Below are positions 22,817-31,189 of a DNA stretch of 64,000 nucleotides, one piece after another. Position 1 is the first letter of the stretch; every line of letters begins with the position of its first letter. Source of the stretch: Enterococcus sp. 9D6_DIV0238 (GTDB taxonomy: Bacteria > Bacillota > Bacilli > Lactobacillales > Enterococcaceae); NCBI RefSeq assembly GCF_002174455.2, contig NZ_CP147246.1, positions 2,383,501 through 2,447,500 on the forward strand, written 5' to 3'. The position numbers and the translations under genes are program-made. Below the pieces are notes generated by a model. The model made no database searches, was not told the origin of the DNA, and saw only the letters and a program-made list of their open reading frames with translations.

Positions 22817-24298
22817 ATGGAAGTGAAAATGGTAGCGATCAGCAAAAGTTTTGGAACAAATAAGGTGCTGGAAGGGGTGGATTTTGAACTGAGATCAGGT
22901 GAAATCCACGCCTTGATGGGCGAAAATGGTGCAGGAAAATCCACGTTGATGAATATTCTGACGGGATTGCATAAGCGTGATGCGGGGAAAATTTATATCG
23001 ATGGTACGGAACGATACTTTAAAAACGCAAAAGAAGCAGAGGAATTTGGGATCACATTTATTCACCAAGAAATGAATACGTTTTCTAACATGACAGTTTT
23101 GGAAAATATGTATCTGAATAGAGAGTTAAAGACGAAATTTGGTTTGTTGGATACGAAAAAAATGGCGGCAGAAGCGCTGAAAATATTTGACGAATTGCAT
23201 ATTTCTTTAGCACTGGATGCTCAGGTCGATACGCTGTCTGTTGGTCAGCAGCAGATGCTGGAAATCGCCAAATCATTGATGACAAATGGAAAAGTTCTGA
23301 TCATGGATGAACCGACCGCGGCACTTTCAGAAACAGAGATCGATAACTTATTCAAGATCATTCGTGGGTTGAAAGACAAAGGTGTTGCAATTGTTTACAT
23401 TTCACATCGAATGGAAGAAATTTTTGCTTTGTGCGATCGGATCACTGTGATGCGTGATGGAATATCTGTCAGCTTATATCAAATTTCAGAAGTCGACGTG
23501 AATCAAATCGTCCATGATATGGTTGGTCGTGATATCGGTGATTTTTATCCCGAAAAAAATAATCCGATCGGCGAAGTCAAATTTGAAGTTAGAAATTTAA
23601 GTTCAAAAGGAGTGTTTCAAGATATATCTTTCTCCGTGAAAGAAGGAGAGATTCTTGGCTTTTCAGGGCTGATGGGCTCCGGCAGAACAGAGATCATGCG
23701 GGGGATTTTCGGGATCGATACGTATGACTCAGGAGAAATTCTGCTAAATGGGGAGAAAATCACTATCCATAAGCCTTCAGAGGCGATAAAAAAGGGAATT
23801 GGTTTCCTCACTGAAAACCGAAAAGATGAAGGGCTGATCCTTGATTTTAGTTTAGAAGACAATATTTTATTGCCATCGGTGGATGAATTTAGTAAACGCG
23901 GGTTACTGGAGCAAAAAACGATCGACGATTTTGTAGAGCTATTATTGAAACGGTTAACAGTCAAAGCTGAAAATAAGGAGGTCCCAGCCAGCAGTTTATC
24001 TGGTGGAAATCAACAGAAAGTCGTTCTAGCGAAGTGGATCGGTATTGGTCCGCAAGTCTTGATTTTGGATGAACCAACGAGAGGTGTAGATGTGGGCGCC
24101 AAAAGGGAAATTTATCTTTTGATGAATGAGCTGGCAGAGCGCGGTGTTGCGATCATCATGATCTCAAGTGATTTACCGGAAGTGATGAGTGTAAGTGATC
24201 GAATCGTTGTAGTCAGAGAAGGACAGATTGCAGGCGAAGTAGTGAAAGCTGATGCCTCACAAGAAAAAATTATGAACTTAGCTACAGGAGGAAACTGA
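22817..24298 (+). CDS. rbsA: Ribose ABC transporter ATP-binding protein (two ATPase domains)
   Basis: 493 residues, site GTGAGAGGAG. First domain: Walker A GENGAGKST (residues 34-42), Q-loop HQEM, signature LSVGQQQ, Walker B VLIMDEPTAAL. Second domain: degenerate Walker A GLMGSGRTE, signature LSGGNQQKVV, Walker B VLILDEPTRGVDVG. This fused arrangement is characteristic of the RbsA/MglA monosaccharide importers. Peripheral inner-membrane subunit working with RbsC and RbsB. Confidence 0.96.
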   Translation: MEVKMVAISKSFGTNKVLEGVDFELRSGEIHALMGENGAGKSTLMNILTGLHKRDAGKIYIDGTERYFKNAKEAEEFGITFIHQEMNTFSNMTVLENMYLNRELKTKFGLLDTKKMAAEALKIFDELHISLALDAQVDTLSVGQQQMLEIAKSLMTNGKVLIMDEPTAALSETEIDNLFKIIRGLKDKGVAIVYISHRMEEIFALCDRITVMRDGISVSLYQISEVDVNQIVHDMVGRDIGDFYPEKNNPIGEVKFEVRNLSSKGVFQDISFSVKEGEILGFSGLMGSGRTEIMRGIFGIDTYDSGEILLNGEKITIHKPSEAIKKGIGFLTENRKDEGLILDFSLEDNILLPSVDEFSKRGLLEQKTIDDFVELLLKRLTVKAENKEVPASSLSGGNQQKVVLAKWIGIGPQVLILDEPTRGVDVGAKREIYLLMNELAERGVAIIMISSDLPEVMSVSDRIVVVREGQIAGEVVKADASQEKIMNLATGGN

Positions 24299-24300
24299 TC

Positions 24301-25245
24301 ATGGAAAATACGAAAAAGAAAAAATTTGCTCTCGGTTCTTTAGGTCCGTTGTTAGCTTTGATTGCTTTAGTGATCGTTGTGACCGTATTGAATCCAAGCT
24401 TTATTACACCGAATAATCTACTGAATCTACTGCGTCAGGTGTCCATCAATGCGTTGATTGCCTTTGGAATGAGCTTTGTTATTTTGACTGGCGGTATTGA
24501 TCTGTCTGTTGGCTCAACACTTGCTTTATCTGGGGCACTGACAGCCGGGCTGATCGCAAATGGCATTTCTCCTATATTGGCGATGCTGGTTGGAATGGTT
24601 TTAGGCGCATTTTTGGGACTGATCAATGGTCTTTTGATCACAAAGGGAAAAATGGCACCTTTTATTGCAACCTTGGCAACGATGACGATTTATCGTGGGG
24701 CAACCCTTGTTTATACAGATGGTAACCCAATTACAGGGATCGGCGATAGCTTCATTTTTCAGTTTATGGGAAAAGGCTATCTATTCGGCGTTCCATTTCC
24801 AATTTTCGTTATGCTGATTTTCTTTCTATTATTATATGTTCTTCTGCACAAAACCGCATTTGGTAAAAAGACGTATGCTGTCGGAGGGAACTTGAAAGCG
24901 GCAGAAATCGCAGGAGTCAAAACGGATCGTGTCCAAATGATCATCTATACGATCTCTGGTTTGATGGCCTCTATTTCAGGGATCATTTTAACGTCCCGCT
25001 TAAATTCAGCTCAGCCAACGGCAGGACAGGCGTATGAGATGGATGCGATCGCAGCAGTTGTGTTAGGCGGAACGAGTTTGTCTGGCGGGAAAGGTCGTTT
25101 GTTTGGCACACTGATTGGGGCGCTGATCATCGGAACGATCAATAATGGATTGAATTTATTAGGTGTTTCTAGTTTCTATCAACAAATCGTCAAAGGATTA
25201 GTCATTATTATTGCAGTATTACTGGATAGAAAACAAAATAAATAA
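24301..25245 (+). CDS. rbsC: Ribose ABC transporter permease
   Basis: 314 residues, about eight to ten membrane segments. Seen: GGIDLSVGS and AAVVLGGTSLSGGKG, the conserved loops of the RbsC/AraH/MglC permease family, the latter carrying the ATPase-contact region. Starts 2 bases after the rbsA stop. Forms a homodimeric ribose channel. Confidence 0.96.
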   Translation: MENTKKKKFALGSLGPLLALIALVIVVTVLNPSFITPNNLLNLLRQVSINALIAFGMSFVILTGGIDLSVGSTLALSGALTAGLIANGISPILAMLVGMVLGAFLGLINGLLITKGKMAPFIATLATMTIYRGATLVYTDGNPITGIGDSFIFQFMGKGYLFGVPFPIFVMLIFFLLLYVLLHKTAFGKKTYAVGGNLKAAEIAGVKTDRVQMIIYTISGLMASISGIILTSRLNSAQPTAGQAYEMDAIAAVVLGGTSLSGGKGRLFGTLIGALIIGTINNGLNLLGVSSFYQQIVKGLVIIIAVLLDRKQNK

Positions 25246-25267
25246 TCAAATAAGGGAGAGAAACAAC

Positions 25268-26200
25268 ATGAAAAAACTGTTTATTTCGATGATGGCCGCA
25301 GGATTACTTTTATCAGGGTGTGGAGCAGCAACTTTAGGAGACAATGAGTCAAAAGGAGATACGAAAACAGAGGAGAAAAAAGCGGCGGATCTAAAAGTCG
25401 GTGTAAGTATTTCCACATTGAATAATCCGTTTTTTGTTTCAGTCAAAGATGGGATCACCACATTGGCAGATGAAAACAAAACGAAAACGATCATCTCTGA
25501 TGCACAAAATGATGCCTCTAAACAAAGTAATGATATCGATGACCTGATCCAGCAAAAGGTAGATGTGATTTTAGTCAATCCAGTAGATTCTTCTGCGATT
25601 CAGCCAGCTGTTGAGGCAGCAAATGAGGCGAATATTCCAGTGATCGCATTAGACAGAAGTTCTGATGGCGGAGAAATTTTGACATTAGTTGCTTCTGATA
25701 ATGTGAAAGGCGGGGAAATGGCCGCTGATTTCATCATCGAAAAAGTGGGTAAAGGCGCAAAAGTAGTTCAACTTGAAGGAACTCCCGGTGCTTCTGCAAC
25801 ACGTGAGCGTGGAAAAGGATTTGAGAATATCGCAAAGAATGATCTGGATGTCGTACAAAGTCAGTCAGCAGACTTTGACCGTGCGAAAGGCTTGAGTGTG
25901 ATGGAGAACATTCTACAATCTAATTCGAATATCAAAGCTGTTTTTGCACAAAACGATGAAATGGCTCTTGGGGCAGTCGAAGCGCTCAAGGCAGCAGGGA
26001 AAAAAGATGTCTTAGTTGTAGGATTTGATGGAAATGAGGATGGAATCAAAGCAGTCGAAGCTGGAACGATGGGGGCAACAGTTGCACAACAACCAGTCGA
26101 AATGGGTAAATTGGCCTTACAGGCAGCGTATGATCATTTTGAAGGGAAAGAAGTTGAAAGTAAAATTGACTCACCATTAGAATTGATGAAAGCAAAATAA
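25268..26200 (+). CDS. rbsB: Ribose-binding lipoprotein
   Basis: 310 residues from ATG 25268 (site AAGGGAG); earlier starts lie inside rbsC. Lipoprotein signal with lipobox LLSGC (Cys18), then a type I periplasmic-binding fold: VGVSISTLNNPFFVSVKDG, VDVILVNPVDSSAI, ALDRSSDGG, EGTPGASATRERG, FAQNDEMALGAVEAL and VVGFDGNEDG. Surface-anchored ribose receptor for RbsA/RbsC. Last gene of the operon; a terminator follows at 26337. Confidence 0.95.
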   Translation: MKKLFISMMAAGLLLSGCGAATLGDNESKGDTKTEEKKAADLKVGVSISTLNNPFFVSVKDGITTLADENKTKTIISDAQNDASKQSNDIDDLIQQKVDVILVNPVDSSAIQPAVEAANEANIPVIALDRSSDGGEILTLVASDNVKGGEMAADFIIEKVGKGAKVVQLEGTPGASATRERGKGFENIAKNDLDVVQSQSADFDRAKGLSVMENILQSNSNIKAVFAQNDEMALGAVEALKAAGKKDVLVVGFDGNEDGIKAVEAGTMGATVAQQPVEMGKLALQAAYDHFEGKEVESKIDSPLELMKAK

Positions 26201-26336
26201 ACAAAACTGAAACAAAGGTTGAGATGAAATGTTCAACTTTGGGGACTAAGTGCATCGATTTTTAGCATCTTTGATACTAAAAATTAATGTGATCTAGTAG
26301 TTGCTTTCGTTTCCAGTATCTATTCATTTTTAAAGG

Positions 26337-26377
26337 GATTGGGGCGTAACTCGCAGAGTTACGCCCCAATCTTTTTT
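26337..26377 (+). terminator. Strong terminator of the ribose operon
   Basis: Stem GATTGGGGCGTAACT / AGTTACGCCCCAATC (15 base pairs), loop of 5, then T6. It lies between the convergent rbsB and RidA-family genes. Confidence 0.85.
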
Positions 26378-26386
26378 GTGAAATAA

Positions 26387-26722
26387 TTAGAAGGCTGCAA
26401 TTCCATCGATTTCGACTTTAAAAGCTGGGTCGATCAGGCCGGCAACAATGACGAGCGTCGCTGTTGGCTTTGAACTGCCGACAAAAGCAGCAAGTTTTTC
26501 TCTAGCTCCTGATAGATAATCAACATGAGTAAGGTAAATCGTGATTTTTACTAATTCTTCTACAGTCAATCCATTTTCTCCCAATGCAGCATGGATCTTT
26601 TCTAAAACTATGTCCATTTGTTCTGAGATCGTTTCAGGAGTGAAGCCGTCTTTACTTGGCGTTTGACCAGAAATATACAAGCTTTTGCTTCCTGCAATTT
26701 TTGTGTTTTGATAGATAGCCAT
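26387..26722 (-). CDS. RidA/YjgF-family enamine/imine deaminase
   Basis: 111 residues from ATG at 26722 (site AGAGGG); the longer frame to 26761 lacks a site. Seen: GSKSLYISGQTP, LVKITIYLTHVDYL, the ATLVIVAGL strand and the C-terminal VEIDGIAAF. RidA proteins hydrolyse reactive enamines from PLP enzymes, but the catalytic Arg region and several RidA landmarks are less strict here (the usual RxxVxVxxLP region reads ATLVIVAGLIDP), so it may be one of the Rid2-Rid7-type relatives. Cytoplasmic trimer. Confidence 0.85.
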   Translation of the reverse strand: MAIYQNTKIAGSKSLYISGQTPSKDGFTPETISEQMDIVLEKIHAALGENGLTVEELVKITIYLTHVDYLSGAREKLAAFVGSSKPTATLVIVAGLIDPAFKVEIDGIAAF

Positions 26723-26841
26723 CAGTGAATCCCTCTTTTCAAGTTTTTTTGAGTATAACACAATCGGAAAGGATTTTTGCGGAAAAGAGGTATCTATATT
26801 TTTTATAGGAATAACTATATTTTGTTTATTCTTATTTTTAG

Positions 26842-26857
26842 TTGAAAGCGCTATAAT
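26842..26857 (+). promoter_or_regulatory. cre-type site overlapping the -10 of the glycan transporter operon
   Basis: TTGAAAGCGCTATAAT fits the CcpA site TGNAARCGNWWWCA except for one base, and contains the -10 TATAAT (26852-26857). CcpA binding here would block RNA polymerase in glucose. Confidence 0.6.
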
Positions 26858-26893
26858 TTCGTTGTGAATAAGTTGAAGAAAGGAGTTGAGCAG

Positions 26894-27841
26894 ATGAAAA
26901 GAAAGTCAAAGCGTGCGCTTTTCTTTTCAAATATTTGGCGGTATAAGGCATTGATCCTAATGGCTGTTCCGGCGATGGTCTGGATGATCTTCTTTTTTTA
27001 TATTCCAGTTTTGACCAATGTCGTAGCCTTTAAGGATTTTCATATTTCCCCAGATGGTTTTATTGCAAGTTTGAAAGAAAGTCCATGGGTTGGCTGGGAG
27101 AACTTCAAGTTTTTATTTTCTTCCAATGATGCCTTTTTGATTACGAAAAATACAGTGTTGTACAACGTGACCTTTATTACTTTGAACCTTGTCATTTCTG
27201 TATTTTTTGCAATCGTGATGAGCGAGCTTCGGAATAAGCGCTTGGTGAAAGTGTATCAAACCATGTCACTGTTGCCGTATTTCTTATCGTGGGTCATTAT
27301 CGGGTATTTTGTTTATGCCTTTTTGAGCCCGGATAAAGGGATTTTCAATCAGTGGATTTCAAGCCAGGGAGGAACACCGATCAACTGGTATAGTGAAGCA
27401 AAATACTGGCCGTTTATTTTAGTCTTTATTGGTACATGGAAAGGGATCGGTTATAACAGTATTATTTATTTTGCTTCTGTTATGGGCATCGATCCAACCT
27501 ATTATGAAGCTGCGATGGTCGATGGAGCCAGCAAATGGCAGCAGATCAAAAATGTAACGATTCCCCAATTATTACCGCTGATGACGATCATGACGATTTT
27601 AGCTGTAGGGAATATTTTTAGAGCCGATTTTGGGCTGTTCTATAATGTTCCTAGAAATTCAGGTGCTTTATATGAAGTAACTTCTGTTTTAGATACGTAT
27701 ATCTTCAATGGATTGACTGCCACGGGTGATATCGGGATGACAGCAGCTGCTGGTTTATATCAATCCACAGTTGGATTTGCTTTATTGATGATCACCAACG
27801 GAATCGTTCGTCGTTTTGACAACGAATCGGCATTATTCTAA
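26894..27841 (+). CDS. N-glycan ABC importer permease 1 (LplB type)
   Basis: 315 residues from ATG 26894 with AAAGGAG 8 bases upstream. Six membrane segments; ATPase-contact loop EAAMVDGASKWQQ near residue 210. It belongs to the CUT1-type LplB permeases of large-oligosaccharide importers. No ATPase gene is in the cluster, so a shared multi-sugar ATPase (MsmK type) must energise it, as is common in Firmicutes. The pneumococcal NgtP1/NgtP2/NgtS importer for N-glycans has the same gene order next to the same glycosidases. Confidence 0.85.
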   Translation: MKRKSKRALFFSNIWRYKALILMAVPAMVWMIFFFYIPVLTNVVAFKDFHISPDGFIASLKESPWVGWENFKFLFSSNDAFLITKNTVLYNVTFITLNLVISVFFAIVMSELRNKRLVKVYQTMSLLPYFLSWVIIGYFVYAFLSPDKGIFNQWISSQGGTPINWYSEAKYWPFILVFIGTWKGIGYNSIIYFASVMGIDPTYYEAAMVDGASKWQQIKNVTIPQLLPLMTIMTILAVGNIFRADFGLFYNVPRNSGALYEVTSVLDTYIFNGLTATGDIGMTAAAGLYQSTVGFALLMITNGIVRRFDNESALF

Positions 27842-27856
27842 GAAGGAGTGAAAACA

Positions 27857-28777
27857 TTGAAGAAAAAGCCCGTGTCAAAAGTAGAAATTCGTTCATTTAA
27901 TAAACCGGTCAATCTATTCTTTAATCTATTGATCGCTGTTTTTGCTCTCTCGTGTATCTTGCCGTTTTTGTTTGTGGTGGCGATCTCATTCAGTAGTGAA
28001 ACAGCCTTGGCAGCCAATGGGTATAGTTTTTGGCCGCAAGATTTCAGCGTGTTTGGTTATACGTATTTATTCGGTCAGATGAATGATAAAATTATTCAAG
28101 CATTGATGGTAACATTGTTAGTCACTGTTTTAGGAACACTGATCAATAGTACAGCAACGTCATTATATGCGTATGTGATCTCTAGATCGAACTTTCCCTT
28201 CCGTCGTTTTTTTACCGTATTTTGTTTGATTACGATGTTGTTTTCTCCGGGGATGGTAGCTAATTACTTGGTTATGACGAATTTATTGCAGTTGAAAGAT
28301 ACGATTTGGGCATTGATCTTGCCAATGGCCGTTAGTCCGTTTAACATTATCGTGATGCGGACATTTTTCAAACGGTCTGTGTCAGATTCGATCATTGAAT
28401 CAGCGCGGATCGATGGCGCATCTGAGTTGCGGATTTTTGTGCAGATCGTGCTACCATTAGCCGTTCCTGGCATTGCGACGATTAGTTTGTTTGCAGCTTT
28501 AGGGTATTGGAATGATTGGTTCAACGCACTATTGTATATTCAAAAAGATAGTTTAGTTCCATTGCAGTATTTATTGATGAAGATTCAAAATAACATTCAG
28601 TATCTGACTCAAAATGCTGGCGCTAGCAGCCAATTATCTGGCGGGATGGCGGCGATCCCAGGTGAATCTGCTCGAATGGCGATCGTCGTGATTTCTACAC
28701 TGCCGATCGCGATTAGTTATCCATTTTTCCAAAAGTATTTTGTAAAAGGACTGACGATTGGTGGAGTGAAAGAGTAA
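27857..28777 (+). CDS. N-glycan ABC importer permease 2 (YtcP/LplC type)
   Basis: 306 residues. TTG at 27857 lies 8 bases after AAGGAG and is preferred; GTG 27848 would overlap the site. Six membrane segments, contact loop ESARIDGASELR. Partner of the upstream permease. Two hairpins follow before the binding-protein gene. Confidence 0.85.
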   Translation: MKKKPVSKVEIRSFNKPVNLFFNLLIAVFALSCILPFLFVVAISFSSETALAANGYSFWPQDFSVFGYTYLFGQMNDKIIQALMVTLLVTVLGTLINSTATSLYAYVISRSNFPFRRFFTVFCLITMLFSPGMVANYLVMTNLLQLKDTIWALILPMAVSPFNIIVMRTFFKRSVSDSIIESARIDGASELRIFVQIVLPLAVPGIATISLFAALGYWNDWFNALLYIQKDSLVPLQYLLMKIQNNIQYLTQNAGASSQLSGGMAAIPGESARMAIVVISTLPIAISYPFFQKYFVKGLTIGGVKE

Positions 28778-28781
28778 TCCA

Positions 28782-28905
28782 ATAAGTCTACTGAAAGAAA
28801 AAGAGATTCAGTAGACTTATAAATGGTGTAAATATAGACTGTTTTTGAGTTGAATCAGTAGAGAGAAAAAGAGCTTCACGCAGATAGTGAAACGTCTCTG
28901 TTTTT
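28782..28905 (+). promoter_or_regulatory. Two hairpins between permease and binding-protein genes
   Basis: A 13-base perfect stem ATAAGTCTACTGA / TCAGTAGACTTAT (28782-28820, no T tract) is followed by an AGAG-CTTCAC / GTGAA-CTCT stem with T5 (28870-28905). The first fits an mRNA-stabilising stem, the second a leaky terminator. Together they would set the binding protein level apart from that of the permeases. Confidence 0.5.
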
Positions 28906-28940
28906 AATAAGTGTCGATCATAAATTTAGGAGGAATAGAA

Positions 28941-30407
28941 ATGAAGAACTGGAAAAAAGTCGCAAGTGCAGGAATAGCAGTGGTTCTTTTAGGAGCTTTG
29001 ACAGCATGTGGTGGCGGAAGTAAAGAAAAAACAGCTGGCAGTAGTAATAAGTCAGATGAAAATACGCTTTTGATGTATCAGATCGGTGACAAGCCTGATA
29101 ATTACGATGAATTGATGGAAGTGGCGAATAAGCGCTTAGAAGAAAAAACAGGCGTGAAGCTAAATATTCAGTATATCGGCTGGGGTGATTACAAGAAGAA
29201 GATGAGCGTAATTGTATCATCAGGCGAAAATTATGATATTGCTTTTGCTGATAACTATGTGCCGAATGCACAAAAAGGAGCATTTGCAGATTTAACTGAA
29301 CTTGCCCCTAAATTTGCGAAAGATGCGTATGATCAACTGGATGAAGCTTATATCCAAGGGAATTTAGTTGATGGTAAATTGTATGCGTTTCCGGTAAATG
29401 GAAATGTCTATTCTCAGCAAGTATTGACGTTCAATAAGCAGTATTTAGATAAATACGATCTGTCGATCGACGATATCAAAACCTATCAGGATACGGAGGA
29501 TGTCTTGAAAGCTTTCCATGAAAAAGAGCCGAATGTTGCAGCTTTTGCGATCGGTCAAGGATTCAAAGTACAAGGTGACTTCGACTTTCCGATCGGAAAC
29601 GAATATCCGTTTGCTGTAGACCTAAATGGCGATTCTGATAAAATCATCAACCAATATGACAATAAAGAGTTTGTAGAGTCATTGAAAACGATGCATAAAT
29701 GGTACCAAGCTGGCTACATCCCATCAGATGCAGCTACAAGTAACACAGAGTTTCCATTAGAAGGCAATACTTGGTTTGTTCGTCAAGAAACGCAAGGCCC
29801 TTACGATTATGGTGATACGATTTTGACGAATGCTGCCGGCCAAGAGTTAGTTTCTAAAGCTTTCACGACACCATTGAAATCTACTGCTCAAGCACAAATG
29901 GCTAATTTCGTTGTTTCAAATACATCTAAAAATAAAGAAAAAGCAGTTGAAGTCTTGGGACAACTGAATAGCGATCCGGAATTATTAAATGGATTGGTCT
30001 GGGGGATCGAAGGCGAAGCTTGGGAGAAAATCTCAGGGAAAGAAGACAAAATCAAATTGCTGGATGGATACAAACCAAATACGCATCTAGCTGCTTGGAA
30101 TACAGGAAACAATAAGATCCTTTATACGCAAGATACGATCACAGATGACATGATCAAAGAACGTGATGAATCGATCGCAAAAGCAGAAACTTCCCCAATT
30201 TTAGGCTTTAATTTTGTAACGTCAAGTGTAAAAACAGAATTAAGTAATATCGCTAATGTCATGAGTCAATATCTGGATGGCTTAAACACAGGAACCGTTG
30301 ATCCAGAAGTGACGATCCCTAAATTGAAAGAAGCTTTGGACAATGCAGGATATGAAAAAGTACAAACAGAAATGCAAAAACAATATGATGAGTTCTTGAA
30401 AAAATAG
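28941..30407 (+). CDS. Extracellular oligosaccharide-binding lipoprotein
   Basis: 488 residues from ATG 28941 behind AGGAGG. Signal peptide with lipobox LTACG, then a 460-residue cluster-type solute-binding domain (large lobe with LLMYQIGDKPDNYDELM, EKTGVKLNIQYIGWGDY, GENYDIAFADNYVP). Its length is that of the LplA/NgtS group, which binds large glycans. It lies between two permease genes and a DUF624 gene, upstream of mannosidases, so a mannose-rich N-glycan is the expected ligand (inferred). Confidence 0.88.
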   Translation: MKNWKKVASAGIAVVLLGALTACGGGSKEKTAGSSNKSDENTLLMYQIGDKPDNYDELMEVANKRLEEKTGVKLNIQYIGWGDYKKKMSVIVSSGENYDIAFADNYVPNAQKGAFADLTELAPKFAKDAYDQLDEAYIQGNLVDGKLYAFPVNGNVYSQQVLTFNKQYLDKYDLSIDDIKTYQDTEDVLKAFHEKEPNVAAFAIGQGFKVQGDFDFPIGNEYPFAVDLNGDSDKIINQYDNKEFVESLKTMHKWYQAGYIPSDAATSNTEFPLEGNTWFVRQETQGPYDYGDTILTNAAGQELVSKAFTTPLKSTAQAQMANFVVSNTSKNKEKAVEVLGQLNSDPELLNGLVWGIEGEAWEKISGKEDKIKLLDGYKPNTHLAAWNTGNNKILYTQDTITDDMIKERDESIAKAETSPILGFNFVTSSVKTELSNIANVMSQYLDGLNTGTVDPEVTIPKLKEALDNAGYEKVQTEMQKQYDEFLKK

Positions 30408-30418
30408 AGCGAGCTGGA

Positions 30419-30464
30419 GAGCCAAGTGATTTCGATGATTTGTCGTTTTTACTTGGTTCTTTTA
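30419..30464 (+). terminator. Possible terminator after the binding-protein gene
   Basis: GAGCCAAGT / ACTTGGTTC arms with a long loop, followed by TTTT. Confidence 0.35.
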
Positions 30465-30574
30465 GAAATGAATAGGATAAATAATGCGTATCTTATTTAT
30501 GAAGTAGTGTTTTAGTTGGCATATCTGCATGAGTTATTTATTATAAGAGAAGAGAACTAGAAAGGACGGAGGAA

Positions 30575-31189
30575 ATGGTCGGTAAAGCATTGGAAACGTT
30601 ATTCATCAAAATTTGGGTGATTGTGAAATTGAATCTGTTTTTTTGGTTATTCAGCTGCTGCGGATTACTGATTGCAGGAGTAGGCCCAGCACTTAAGACG
30701 GTGAATGAACTATTCATCCGTCATGAATTTAATTATAAAGACATTACGCTGAAAGAAGGCTGGCAAAGCTTTAAAGAAAATATGATTAGAGGGAATCTAC
30801 TTTTTTATGGGGTAGGCATACTCTTGCTTATTTTGGGATACAATCTATTTTTATCGGTACAAATCCAAGGACTCCTTTTCTTGGTGATCGATTTTATTTT
30901 GGTTTTCGGAATGATCTATAGCTTGGTTGCTTTTCAATATACGTTATTATTAGATAGCTATTACGAAATCGATTTGATCAATTTGATAAAGCTGGCTGTT
31001 ATTTCAACGCTCTCTAGCTTTATGAATCTTTTAAAGATAGCTATTGGCGTCGGCTTGATTTTTTTGATCACATGGAAGTATAAAGGGTTATTCCTCTTTG
31101 CTACATTTTCCATGATTCAAATTTGGAGTTTTACAGCGACTAGATCATGGCGTCAAACGATCGATCAGCGTTTAGAGGGCTATGCGTAA
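30575..31189 (+). CDS. DUF624 (YesL-like) membrane protein
   Basis: 204 residues, site GGACGGAGG. Five to six membrane segments; the FFWLFSCCGLLIAGVGPAL start and central LKEGWQSFKENM are typical of YesL. Such proteins regularly lie beside CUT1 importers and YesM/YesN two-component pairs; their role is unknown, perhaps coupling transporter and sensor. Its end overlaps the kinase gene by 8 bases. Confidence 0.88.
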   Translation: MVGKALETLFIKIWVIVKLNLFFWLFSCCGLLIAGVGPALKTVNELFIRHEFNYKDITLKEGWQSFKENMIRGNLLFYGVGILLLILGYNLFLSVQIQGLLFLVIDFILVFGMIYSLVAFQYTLLLDSYYEIDLINLIKLAVISTLSSFMNLLKIAIGVGLIFLITWKYKGLFLFATFSMIQIWSFTATRSWRQTIDQRLEGYA

